Source: an uncultured Muribaculaceae bacterium (GTDB lineage Bacteria > Bacteroidota > Bacteroidia > Bacteroidales > Muribaculaceae). From it: a DNA stretch of 37,160 nucleotides. The notes under the pieces are model-generated. The model ran no database searches, was not told where the DNA came from, and saw only the letters and a list, made by a program, of their open reading frames with translations. This document shows positions 7,729 through 14,119 of the stretch, in pieces. Within the stretch, counting starts at the first letter, position 1, and the number at the start of each line of letters is the position of its first letter. Location: contig CAJUBL010000025.1 of NCBI GenBank assembly GCA_910584665.1, positions 1-37,160 on the forward strand. The letters are read 5' to 3'. The position numbers were made by a program, and so were the translations under genes.

Positions 7729-8778
7729 TTACAGGGTGTGTATGAATGCCTCCAACAGCATTCCGGGCAATTCGTCCAGCCGGTTGTTCCCGGATTGTAG
7801 GATTTTACCCAAAACCTCGAAAGCGTCGGATGTCTGCATGGCAAGCGTGTCAAGATGCCGTCTCTCCTCGGATGAAAGCAATGCCATACAAAAGCCGTCC
7901 ATTGAAGAATAAGGCTGGAGGAGCATCCAGATATAGGCTTGCGCCTGTGCCGGTGTCCTGACTTTTTTCTCGCGGATGTTGTCGATACAGGTCTGGATAT
8001 TCTGAATCAACCTGCGGTTGGTACGCATGGCCAAATAGACCATCGCGTCCTGATAGGTGATGTCGTTCCGCTCGGCGGCAAGGAATACCTGTGAGCAGCA
8101 TCGCTCCGTGTCATGTGTGATATCGGAAAGATCCACACCATCGAAATCGGACAGACGTGAGAGGAAAGCACGGAATACGGCATCCTCTTTTTCGATATAA
8201 ATAGTCAGGTCGGCTATGCAGTGGATGCCGTAATCAATTGTTTGTGTCAGCACGTCCCGATAGGCAGCAAGAATACGTTGTCGATTCCCCGGATAGGCGG
8301 GATGGCTGTCCAACGAGGTAAAGAACGGGCGGATTGCTTCAGCCGCATGATGTAGTTCTGCATCTTTCAGATGCGGTGAGACCTGTTCCTTGACCAGCAG
8401 CACATCCTTATAAGTACAGGGGTTCGACAAAGCCAGTCGGGAAAATTCCATTCGGATGGAATCGTGCGTCCGTTCGCAATCCTCAATATGGACAGAATGG
8501 AACCGGCCGAGCGTGTCTCGTTCGAGATACCGGAAAACGGAATCCCTTACGGTTTGCCATTGCTTGAGGTGTTCGGCCAAGTCTTTAATGGAAAGGTTGT
8601 CCAGCTTGCGTACATCGGACAGATATTCCCTGTATGTTCCGGCAGGGTCGCTTTTGACATCCGCCAGACGTTTGCCATTTCCGCTATCGCAAGATGCACA
8701 CATGAAAATGGCAATAGAAACGGCAATTGTTTTGGCTATAATCATGTGTCGTTTTAAGTTCGATTTTGATGTTTTCAT
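7729..8778 (-). CDS. putative lipoprotein, first gene of the mobilization run
   Basis: This is a 349-residue protein with a basic N-region, a hydrophobic core (MIIAKTIAVSIAIFM) and a lipobox-like CASC with the lipidated Cys near residue 30, so it should be membrane-anchored. The mature part is helical, rich in Arg and Asp, with no recognised domain. A shorter start at the Met at 8745 would still leave a signal peptide. It heads the minus-strand run leading to the relaxase. Its start codon lies within one arm of a 13-bp inverted repeat whose other arm abuts the promoter of the divergent recombinase-like gene. Attachment, entry exclusion or surface display are all possible; none is shown. Confidence 0.7.
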   Translation of the reverse strand: MKTSKSNLKRHMIIAKTIAVSIAIFMCASCDSGNGKRLADVKSDPAGTYREYLSDVRKLDNLSIKDLAEHLKQWQTVRDSVFRYLERDTLGRFHSVHIEDCERTHDSIRMEFSRLALSNPCTYKDVLLVKEQVSPHLKDAELHHAAEAIRPFFTSLDSHPAYPGNRQRILAAYRDVLTQTIDYGIHCIADLTIYIEKEDAVFRAFLSRLSDFDGVDLSDITHDTERCCSQVFLAAERNDITYQDAMVYLAMRTNRRLIQNIQTCIDNIREKKVRTPAQAQAYIWMLLQPYSSMDGFCMALLSSEERRHLDTLAMQTSDAFEVLGKILQSGNNRLDELPGMLLEAFIHTL

Positions 8779-8953
8779 ACTATATTATTTCGTACTATTT
8801 TGCGCAAAACTATATAATTTTCGATACTCCGTATCATTCCAATCGTATTTTGCGCATTTTTTAATATCGTACTTAATGGTATGATTTACAATGAAAACAA
8901 GTGAAAGAAAAAGAGTAATTAGAGGGCTGTTCTTGTTTTTTAATATAGTATGA
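8775..8953. promoter_or_regulatory. repeat-rich divergent control region
   Basis: Perfect 13-bp inverted repeats (TCATACTATATTA at 8775-8787, TAATATAGTATGA at 8941-8953) flank this region. A third related site, TAATATCGTA, lies at 8862-8871. ATTTTGCGCA occurs at 8797-8806 and 8847-8856, the first copy sitting in the palindrome TTTTGCGCAAAA (8799-8810). A minus-strand -7-like box (TAGTTTTG as read, 8805-8812) would serve the lipoprotein operon. The repeats look like operators of a shared regulator; an invertible segment is a second possibility. Confidence 0.5.
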
Positions 8954-8984
8954 TTTGAACACTCAAATAAAACTCGTATCTTTG
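8954..8984 (+). promoter_or_regulatory. promoter of the recombinase-like gene
   Basis: A perfect Bacteroidetes-type promoter: TTTG at 8954-8957, a 19-bp spacer and TATCTTTG at 8977-8984. It lies 30 bp before the ATG at 9015 and is directly adjacent to the inverted repeat arm at 8941-8953. Confidence 0.75.
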
Positions 8985-9014
8985 CACTTATTATCATCGG
9001 AATTGTATATTGAC

Positions 9015-9629
9015 ATGGCAAAAGTTGGTTATATATTCAAGGCAAACTCCTATGATGCGTTTGACGCGGACAAGGAATGGATGCTCCAGTACGGTTGTGT
9101 ACAAGTGATAGAGGAATCGGTCAAACACGAGACGCTTAGACCGAAGTGGAAACAACTCATGTCGAATCTTGAAAGAGGGGACGAACTGGTGGTATCGAAA
9201 TTCAGCAATGCCGTGCGCGGTTTGCGGGAACTGGCGGCCTTGATCGAGCTGTGCCGGATTAAAGTGGTGCGCATCATTTCCATACACGATAACATTGACA
9301 CATGTAATGAACTGTTTGCCGAGACGACACCGGCAGAAGTGTTGATGATGTTCGGGGCACTTCCGGAAGAAGTGGCCGTACTGCGAAAATCATCGGATAA
9401 GATTATGCGCCTGCAACAAAGTATCAACACGTCCATACTTACCAAAAAGAGTTTGAGTAAAGCGGAACGGGATAAGAAGATTGTGGATATGTATAACGAC
9501 GGTTATTCAATCCGGGATATATGGAAAGAGAGCGGTGTCCGGAGCAAAAGTACAGTGTATGGAATACTCAATAAGTACAGGGTACAACTTAACAGAAAAC
9601 CCGGACGTGTACCGGGGCTACGGAAATAG
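9015..9629 (+). CDS. serine-recombinase-like protein lacking catalytic residues
   Basis: This is a 204-residue protein with the fold pattern of a small resolvase/invertase. It has an N-terminal VGYIF strand, LRPKWKQLMSNLERGDELVVSKF, NIDT, and MMFGALPEEVAVLRK equivalent to the long E helix. A C-terminal Hin-like helix-turn-helix follows (residues ~155-192, KIVDMYNDGYSIRDIWKESG). In active enzymes the strand reads GYARVS; here the serine position reads Ala10 and the Arg reads Phe8. The DRLGRS motif reads SNAVRG, so only one of its two Arg remains. The protein is therefore probably a DNA-binding pseudo-recombinase and not an active enzyme. The Met at 9015 was chosen because upstream codons fall inside the promoter. 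It is divergent from the mobilization run and likely regulates it. Confidence 0.75.
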   Translation: MAKVGYIFKANSYDAFDADKEWMLQYGCVQVIEESVKHETLRPKWKQLMSNLERGDELVVSKFSNAVRGLRELAALIELCRIKVVRIISIHDNIDTCNELFAETTPAEVLMMFGALPEEVAVLRKSSDKIMRLQQSINTSILTKKSLSKAERDKKIVDMYNDGYSIRDIWKESGVRSKSTVYGILNKYRVQLNRKPGRVPGLRK

Positions 9630-9684
9630 ACAGGAGCAATACAATATCTGAATAGAATAATATATATTGAAAACCAGCTAATTA

Positions 9685-9716
9685 TTTGCGTTATCCGCAG
9701 TTTTTTCGTACCTTTA
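9685..9716 (+). promoter_or_regulatory. promoter for the 34-residue ORF
   Basis: TTTG at 9685-9688 and TACCTTTA at 9709-9716 (one mismatch to TAnnTTTG) are separated by 20 bp, ending 32 bp before the ATG at 9749. Confidence 0.5.
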
Positions 9717-9748
9717 TATTGAGATGTATTAACTAAAATGAAAGAGTT

Positions 9749-9853
9749 ATGGGAGATATTATAATTGTATTGTTGGTATTCTTCGTTGTTGGGAAACTCC
9801 TGAAAGGAGTATTCGGTGGTTTCAGCAAGAGCAGCTTCCGGGATGACAAATAA
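9749..9853 (+). CDS. 34-residue membrane peptide
   Basis: The ATG at 9749 is preceded by AAAGAG as a weak ribosome binding site and by a good promoter. The product starts MGDIIIVLLVFFVVGKLLK, a single hydrophobic helix, then a short Gly/Phe/Ser-rich basic tail ending in RDDK. No other ORF competes for this stretch. Peptides of this kind can be small membrane regulators or type I toxin-like peptides. No antisense RNA promoter was identified, so neither role is claimed. Confidence 0.5.
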   Translation: MGDIIIVLLVFFVVGKLLKGVFGGFSKSSFRDDK

Positions 9854-9991
9854 GCCTGCAAAGGTATTGGTAAATGAGGACAGTCGTGAATTTATAAAAG
9901 GACATGGAATGCGACAAATGGCAGTTTTGTCAGAATATAACAGAAATTATTCTTGTGAAAATATAAACGGAAAATTCCCGAAACAAGAATC

Positions 9992-10019
9992 CAGGATACA
10001 TTGAAAAAAACGTATCCTG
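9992..10019. terminator. hairpin between convergent units
   Basis: CAGGATAC (9992-9999) and GTATCCTG (10012-10019) form a perfect 8-bp stem with a 12-nt loop containing A7. It lies between the plus-strand small ORF and the end of the minus-strand Api92-like gene, so it may end either transcript. There is no long T tract. Confidence 0.45.
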
Positions 10020-10051
10020 AATCCGTGTTGAGCATTATCTGCATAGGATGC

Positions 10052-10732
10052 TTAAGAAACCCATCTGTAACCTTCGTCTGTCAGCTCAAAGTATTCGTCT
10101 ATTCCCGGTTTTACATAAAACATGATTTCAAAGGCTTCGTTACTTCCATCTTCGGGTATAGTCATGTCGATTTCTCCATTTCGGACAATTCCTCTTCCTA
10201 CATTGGAGCCTAAATCTTCATCGGCATAGGCATAATGAAATTCAACATCAGGGAATTTCTCGGAAAGTTTTTGTATGAGTTGTGGCACTCCACTCCAAGC
10301 TGTATCAAACCAAAGCACGTTCGGCTCGTCAAATTCCTGATTATAGGCATTCCATTTTGTACCCCATGTTGCGATAGACCATTCGTACCAAGTGGTATAA
10401 CCGTATTTTTCTTGATTGTTCAGATATGCCGCCCCAAGCTGCAAAGTTTCTTTTCTGGTTTTTTCATCCTGATTTTCCATCCATTGAATCGTCCTCAATT
10501 CTTCTTGTGAATTGTTCGGCTTCCGTTGCATTGCGATGATATATCGCATACCAAATTCTCCACGACTTGACGCTTCTATCAGTAATTCTTTGGGCATCGG
10601 GATAATGTTGTTGAAGTCAATGTAGCAGGGCGTATTGTCTGCATCATTTTCTCCTTTTAAGAAATTCATTACGCTTTGTACGGTTTCTCTGTCTGCGTTT
10701 ATTTCTAAACGGTTTGTTACATGATTAGGCAT
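10052..10732 (-). CDS. Api92-like protein (DUF1281/YubB-like ferredoxin fold)
   Basis: This 226-residue soluble acidic protein starts with the family hallmark MPNHVTNRLEI. It continues with IDFNNIIPMPKEL, YEWSIATWGTKWNAYN and TAWSGVPQLIQKLSEKFPDVEFHYAYADEDLG. These blocks are typical of the phage Api92/plasmid YubB family with a ferredoxin-like C-terminal fold. The family is widespread on phages, plasmids and conjugative elements; its biochemical role is not established. It is a single gene with its own strand neighbours, and supports the mobile-element nature of this region. Confidence 0.8.
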   Translation of the reverse strand: MPNHVTNRLEINADRETVQSVMNFLKGENDADNTPCYIDFNNIIPMPKELLIEASSRGEFGMRYIIAMQRKPNNSQEELRTIQWMENQDEKTRKETLQLGAAYLNNQEKYGYTTWYEWSIATWGTKWNAYNQEFDEPNVLWFDTAWSGVPQLIQKLSEKFPDVEFHYAYADEDLGSNVGRGIVRNGEIDMTIPEDGSNEAFEIMFYVKPGIDEYFELTDEGYRWVS

Positions 10733-11097
10733 GATTCTGATTTTTGAAGTTGTTAATATGAGTTGTTATTTACCCTTTTGTCGGTTCTTTGTTGATTGAA
10801 CCGCTTTGGGGTTTTATGGATGCGGTACACGGCTGTCGTTACAACTTCATACGACGGCTTTTCTTGCCAAATTACTCTTACGCAGGAAGGAAGAATTTTG
10901 CAAGAAATACACTTCAAGCCACCGGATCAAGTGAGACGGCCGACCTTTGCATCTGATAAAAACAAACCGGTGATAGCCTGAAGAACAGAAAGGACATATG
11001 TAAAGTAAGTGTACGAGGGAAAGGGCTGTTTCCCATGCAAGTGGCGGTAAATAGGCTATAAAAGTACGATGTGTGGCAACCTGGTAGTGAGCAAAGA
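10733..11097. other. mostly non-coding gap with one weak ORF
   Basis: A 365-bp gap between the Api92-like gene and the terminator of ssb. The only candidate gene is the weak ORF at 10820-10981, listed separately. No tRNA-like or riboswitch-like structure was seen. Confidence 0.4.
10820..10981 (+). CDS. possible small protein, low support
   Basis: A 53-residue ORF beginning MRYTAVVTTSYDGFSCQITL. The composition, with alternating hydrophobic residues, looks protein-like, but no ribosome binding site or promoter is convincing. It may be a remnant. Confidence 0.25.
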   Translation: MRYTAVVTTSYDGFSCQITLTQEGRILQEIHFKPPDQVRRPTFASDKNKPVIA

Positions 11098-11121
11098 AAA
11101 AGCGGCGTGATAGCCGCTTTT
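11098..11121 (-). terminator. terminator after ssb
   Basis: AAAAGCGGC (11098-11106) and GCCGCTTTT (11113-11121) form a perfect 9-bp stem with a 6-nt loop and A/T flanks on both sides, 20 bp beyond the ssb stop. It can work in both directions. Confidence 0.75.
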
Positions 11122-11140
11122 ATTTGTATAAGGCAAGAGG

Positions 11141-11524
11141 TTATTTCTTGCCTTTTTTCTTCCCCTTCTTAACCGGTTCCTTGGGGGCTTCTTCCTTCTC
11201 GACAGTCGGATAGAACTTGACTGCCACCATCACGATGCGGTTGTGCTTCACACCGGCATTGTCGCTCCATTCTTCGGGTTTGAAATACCCCTCGACGGTA
11301 AGCATCGTGCCCTTGGTCAGTTGGTCGAACGACCCCGTGTTCTCGTTCTTGCGCCATGCCTCAAAGTTCATAAAGGCGGAAACGCGGTTGGAGTCCTCGC
11401 CGTTCTTCTCCAGTCGGCTTACTGCCAAAGAAAAACGTGCTACACTGGCGTTGGCGAACTGACGGATTTCTGCATCTTTACCTACGAATCCGGTCACAGA
11501 GAAATTGTTTTCAATCTTTTTCAT
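11141..11524 (-). CDS. ssb: single-stranded DNA-binding protein
   Basis: This 127-residue protein is an OB-fold SSB. It opens with NFSVTGFVGKDAEIRQF and continues with VARFSLAVSR, FMNFEAWRKNENT and a final strand before FYPTVEKEE. Canonical SSB coats single-stranded DNA during replication and repair; an element-borne copy would protect DNA during transfer. The usual acidic tip (DDDIPF-like) that recruits partner proteins is missing. The C-terminus is instead basic (KKGKKKGKK). The gene is alone, followed by a strong terminator. It is short compared with chromosomal Bacteroides SSBs (about 150 residues). Confidence 0.85.
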   Translation of the reverse strand: MKKIENNFSVTGFVGKDAEIRQFANASVARFSLAVSRLEKNGEDSNRVSAFMNFEAWRKNENTGSFDQLTKGTMLTVEGYFKPEEWSDNAGVKHNRIVMVAVKFYPTVEKEEAPKEPVKKGKKKGKK

Positions 11525-12173
11525 AATGAATTGCTTTTAGAAGTTTTTAATCAATTTTACGCTGCCTCAAAAAGTAGGTGCAGAAAAGGGATGCACCAAG
11601 GATAGCGTATCAATACTCTTTATTTTTAGCCGCAGGCAAAACCGCAAGGCTCGATAGAGGAAGATTGATGCGGCTACGCCATTGGTCAAGACTTCCGGAA
11701 GTCGTTCCCGGCTGCATACTATCTTTGCAACGGAAAAATGATGATGACTTCGCCGGAAAGCCATTCCGAAAAAGAGCAGAGGACAGCAGCTTCGGGTTCG
11801 GTTACATGAAAGAGCATATCCGTCCGCTGACATCATGTAGCCTGTTTCGGCGGTAAGTCCGCAAGAAACGGCAGGATTGGAAATGGTGGCAGTTCGACTT
11901 GATTTGAGGCAGCAAGAAGAGGAGCACCAACTCTCCAAACGTTGCATGACTGTGAGGGAATATCAACGAAGTCGCAACAAAAAGGCGTGGCAGCATATCG
12001 AGGTGATTATCATGTCCCGACTGGATGAGATGAAAGGAGCAGAGGGGAAGAAAAAGGCAACACCTGTCTTATCGGCAAAGCGGAAGTCCGCTTTTCACGA
12101 ATGACCGGTTTTACAAAAGGATATGGCGCAGCCAAAAAAGAAAGATAGGATTATACAAAAGGAAATGGCGGGT
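11525..12173 (+). other. gene-poor stretch with short ORF remnants
   Basis: The stretch between ssb and the minus-strand gene at 12217 contains a -7-like TATCTTTG at 11720-11727 without a matching -33. Very short ORFs follow: one starting with three Met codons at 11730, one at 12123 encoding MAQPKKKDRIIQKEMAGG, and the 73-residue ORF at 11883. Their order and Lys-rich character resemble the eroded start of a transfer-gene region. This is a weak inference. Confidence 0.3.
11883..12104 (+). CDS. small basic helical protein
   Basis: This is a 73-residue ORF from the ATG at 11883, with AGGA 9 bp upstream. It is very rich in Arg, Lys, Glu and Gln and predicted to be almost all helical (LRQQEEEHQLSKRC, VREYQRSRNKKAW), with a Lys-rich tail. 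This composition suits a small DNA-binding or coiled-coil protein. I do not recognise a family. It stands among short ORFs that may be decayed mobile-element genes, so it could itself be a fragment. Confidence 0.4.
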   Translation: MVAVRLDLRQQEEEHQLSKRCMTVREYQRSRNKKAWQHIEVIIMSRLDEMKGAEGKKKATPVLSAKRKSAFHE

Positions 12174-12203
12174 GGCTGAAATAGTCGGTTGCCCATTTCA
12201 GCC
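12174..12203 (-). terminator. possible hairpin terminator, minus strand
   Basis: GGCTGAAAT (12174-12182) and ATTTCAGCC (12195-12203) form a perfect 9-bp stem just after the stop of the minus-strand gene at 12217. No U tract follows, so termination is uncertain. Confidence 0.4.
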
Positions 12204-12216
12204 TGTTCCCCCGTCT

Positions 12217-12474
12217 TCAAAATTCAGTCATGATTACCCGGTTCTCAAAAATTTTGGCCTGATCGCTGGGGCGTCTTTGACAGACCCACAGATGATGTGC
12301 CCCATAGCCGAATACGAAATAGTCATCAAGATGTGTTTCCGTTTTCAGACGTTCCATACTGCTACGCAATTCCGCTTCGTCGATTGAAAAAAGAATTGTG
12401 TTGATGATACGGAAATAAATATCCGTTGCTTCATCGCTGTAACGACAGAAGACATTTTCGATTGTAACTTTCAT
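12217..12474 (-). CDS. small hypothetical protein
   Basis: This 85-residue soluble protein has a hydrophobic strand-rich middle (YFVFGYGAHHLWVCQRR) and an N-terminal acidic helix (IDEAELRSSMERL). It begins 8 bp after the stop of the upstream minus-strand gene, so the two are co-transcribed. No family was recognised. It is the last gene of the three-gene unit 13025-12217. Confidence 0.55.
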   Translation of the reverse strand: MKVTIENVFCRYSDEATDIYFRIINTILFSIDEAELRSSMERLKTETHLDDYFVFGYGAHHLWVCQRRPSDQAKIFENRVIMTEF

Positions 12475-12482
12475 GCTCTTGG

Positions 12483-12812
12483 TTATTTAACTTCAACAAT
12501 ATTCTCAATTCTCCCGTAAAGTGTGGAACGCAAGGCTGTTTTGTCGATTGCGTAATATTCAGCTATATGCCCGTACTGTTTGACGAAATATTGCTTGAGA
12601 ACATCCGAGAAATCGAAGTAATAGCCCATCAATGCGATGCCTTTCTGAAAACGGCAGCATCCTCTTACTTGTTCTGTAAGCCAATTTTTGTCATCACGGG
12701 TCAATTTGCCTCCATTATTGAGGCATTCTCGTAACCTGTAAACCTTGCAGTCTTTCAGTGTCGCCAATTCCGGCACATCCCATTTGACGAATTTGAACGC
12801 TATTTGTCCCAT
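12483..12812 (-). CDS. hypothetical mobile-element protein
   Basis: This 109-residue protein starts MGQIAFKFVKWDVPELA and ends GRIENIVEVK. It contains GGKLTRDDKNWLTEQVRGC, a likely helix pair, and an aromatic-rich middle. I recognise it as a commonly recurring small protein of Bacteroides plasmids and elements, without assigned function. It starts 12 bp after the upstream stop codon and belongs to the 13025-12217 unit. No catalytic motif is visible. Confidence 0.65.
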   Translation of the reverse strand: MGQIAFKFVKWDVPELATLKDCKVYRLRECLNNGGKLTRDDKNWLTEQVRGCCRFQKGIALMGYYFDFSDVLKQYFVKQYGHIAEYYAIDKTALRSTLYGRIENIVEVK

Positions 12813-12824
12813 AACATCACCCTT

Positions 12825-13025
12825 TTAATCATAGATAATTACTTCATCACGGTATTCCGCTATCTCCTTGCCATTGCTAAGACGGACGACTATCTTATTG
12901 CCGTAATCTCCCACGACCGTTCCCTCTGTATATCCTTTGTATGGAACGAGTAGGCTGCAATGTGCGCCAATAATTTCGGTTACTTCTTCCGATTCGTACA
13001 TACGATTGCTGTTTTCTGTTGTCAT
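12825..13025 (-). CDS. small SH3-like hypothetical protein
   Basis: This 66-residue acidic protein starts MTTENSNRMYESEEV. The C-terminal ~40 residues (GTVVGDYGNKIVVRLSNGKE) have the alternating pattern of a small beta-barrel. An upstream Met at 13049 would give 74 residues, but a palindrome (GTAGTA-TT-TACTAC, 13050-13063) abuts that codon, so the inner Met at 13025 is preferred. It is the first gene of a three-gene minus-strand unit. The function is unknown. Confidence 0.6.
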   Translation of the reverse strand: MTTENSNRMYESEEVTEIIGAHCSLLVPYKGYTEGTVVGDYGNKIVVRLSNGKEIAEYRDEVIIYD

Positions 13026-13049
13026 TTGATTTTCTTTTTTATCCCTCAT

Positions 13050-13063
13050 GTAGTATTTACTAC
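13050..13063 (-). promoter_or_regulatory. palindrome at the head of the small operon
   Basis: GTAGTA-TT-TACTAC is an inverted repeat directly in front of the outer ATG (13049) of the three-gene unit. It may be an operator or a hairpin near the ribosome binding site. Confidence 0.4.
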
Positions 13064-13465
13064 TTTCGGGATTGATTGAAATTATGTCGCCTCATAAGGT
13101 GTCATGGCTCTTTATGCAGGGTTTCACAAGCAAATACTACCTCTGATTGCAGAGTGTGGAGATTTGGTCGTGAACCGTCAGGCTCCGACCTTGCACAAAA
13201 GAAAGACAGGACATATACCTTTGCGACACAATTCTCATCAGACAGACCGAAAGTCGGTACGCAATGGTGCTCCGATAAGAGGGAATAAATAAAATAGGAT
13301 TGCAGCGAAAAGAGAAAATACAGGCTTTGGGATTCTCTTCTCTTTTGGCTGCATAAAATATACCGCTAAAAGAACTGAAGAAATGGTTTAGTTTAGGATA
13401 TTAGTCATATATATGCTAAACTAAATAAAACTAAATATAGGCAGGTACATTTACCTGTCCGTATG

Positions 13466-13495
13466 TTTATGTCTTTATAAAAAAGCATATCTTTG
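13466..13495 (+). promoter_or_regulatory. promoter-like site
   Basis: TTTA at 13466-13469, an 18-bp spacer and TATCTTTG at 13488-13495. It lies upstream of the weak small ORF at 13571. Confidence 0.4.
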
Positions 13496-13570
13496 CAAAA
13501 CGGATGTCCCTTGAAAGAAAATCGAGGTTTGCACTTTGAGGTTTGCGATGTTTGTCAGAGGACGAAGATT

Positions 13571-13711
13571 ATGCAAGAAAGTCGGAAAAATGACGTCGAG
13601 TGTGAACAACTGAAAGGAATGAAAAGTAGTGCAAGCAAAAAAGACGGGAAATCGCAAAAAAGATGTTTTTGTTCCTATTTTGTTTCTTTATTTCGAGAAA
13701 CATTTATATAA
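13571..13711 (+). CDS. possible small basic protein, low support
   Basis: A 46-residue ORF starting MQESRKNDVECEQLKG, Lys/Ser-rich in the middle, with a C-terminal hydrophobic stretch containing CFCSYFVSLF. A promoter-like site lies 75 bp upstream, but no clear ribosome binding site is seen. It may be a chance ORF. Confidence 0.25.
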   Translation: MQESRKNDVECEQLKGMKSSASKKDGKSQKRCFCSYFVSLFRETFI

Positions 13712-13856
13712 AATTCTTATTTACAACGTGTTATTATATATCAAAATAACATTTTCCAGATTGATTAATATGATATCTTTAACGGGTCCGTTACACAGGT
13801 ATGACGCATACCTGATGCAGAAAGTGACACAAATTAACAAAAAAAATGATGCGGTT

Positions 13857-13888
13857 TTTAACGAAACGCGACTTTTTTTGTACCTTTG
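13857..13888 (+). promoter_or_regulatory. promoter upstream of the sugar transporter
   Basis: TTTA (13857-13860), a 20-bp spacer and TACCTTTG (13881-13888). It would give a ~225-nt leader to the MFS gene that includes the two repeat copies. A perfect 8-bp inverted repeat at 13796-13814 lies upstream and could be an operator. Confidence 0.5.
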
Positions 13889-13918
13889 GCTACACTTTAG
13901 ATACTATAGACCGGTAAA

Positions 13919-14043
13919 ATCAAAATATATCTTGATTTGCTCTCGACTTATGAGTATCTTTGACTTCGTCTTAGATACTTCCGCTCGGAAAAGTTCAGGC
14001 AAGCTTGCCCTTTTCTCTCGACTTATTAGTATCTTTGTTGTGC
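13919..14043 (+). repeat. two degenerate copies of a ~75-bp intergenic repeat
   Basis: CTCTCGACTTAT recurs at 13940 and 14015, 75 bp apart. Each copy carries TATCTTTG (13955-13962 and 14030-14037), identical to the Bacteroidetes -7 box. The first copy also has GTATCT...AGATAC arms. The units match the 74-bp tandem array at 36941-37160. They lie directly upstream of the sugar transporter and may act as extra promoters. Confidence 0.7.
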
Positions 14044-14119
14044 CCGAAACTTCAAGTGTCAGTTGCCGTGGCCTTAAGTTAAACCATAAAGAACTAACAA
14101 TAAATAAATTATCAAACAA

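Larger units (their letters stand above)
13064..13918. other. structured gene-poor junction
   Basis: No long gene was seen. The stretch holds several inverted repeats: 13301-13316 with 13338-13353 (16-bp arms, one mismatch); TTTAGTTTAG with CTAAACTAAA at 13387-13425 (perfect); CAGGTA with TACCTG at 13442-13457; AACGG-GT-CCGTT near 13781-13792; and CAGGTATG-ACG-CATACCTG at 13796-13814 (perfect). It separates mobile-element genes from chromosomal metabolism genes, so an element end or attachment site may lie here. Confidence 0.4.

Noticed and set aside
9015..9629. Active resolvase or invertase
   Set aside because: The serine and one of the catalytic arginine positions are not conserved; the protein was called a probable DNA-binding pseudo-recombinase instead.
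11567..11947. 126-residue minus-strand ORF
   Set aside because: Cys/Arg/Ser-rich composition, no ribosome binding site and no domain; probably a chance ORF.
13301..13353. Insertion-sequence terminal inverted repeats
   Set aside because: The arms are only 21 bp apart and no transposase is near; a hairpin is a better description.
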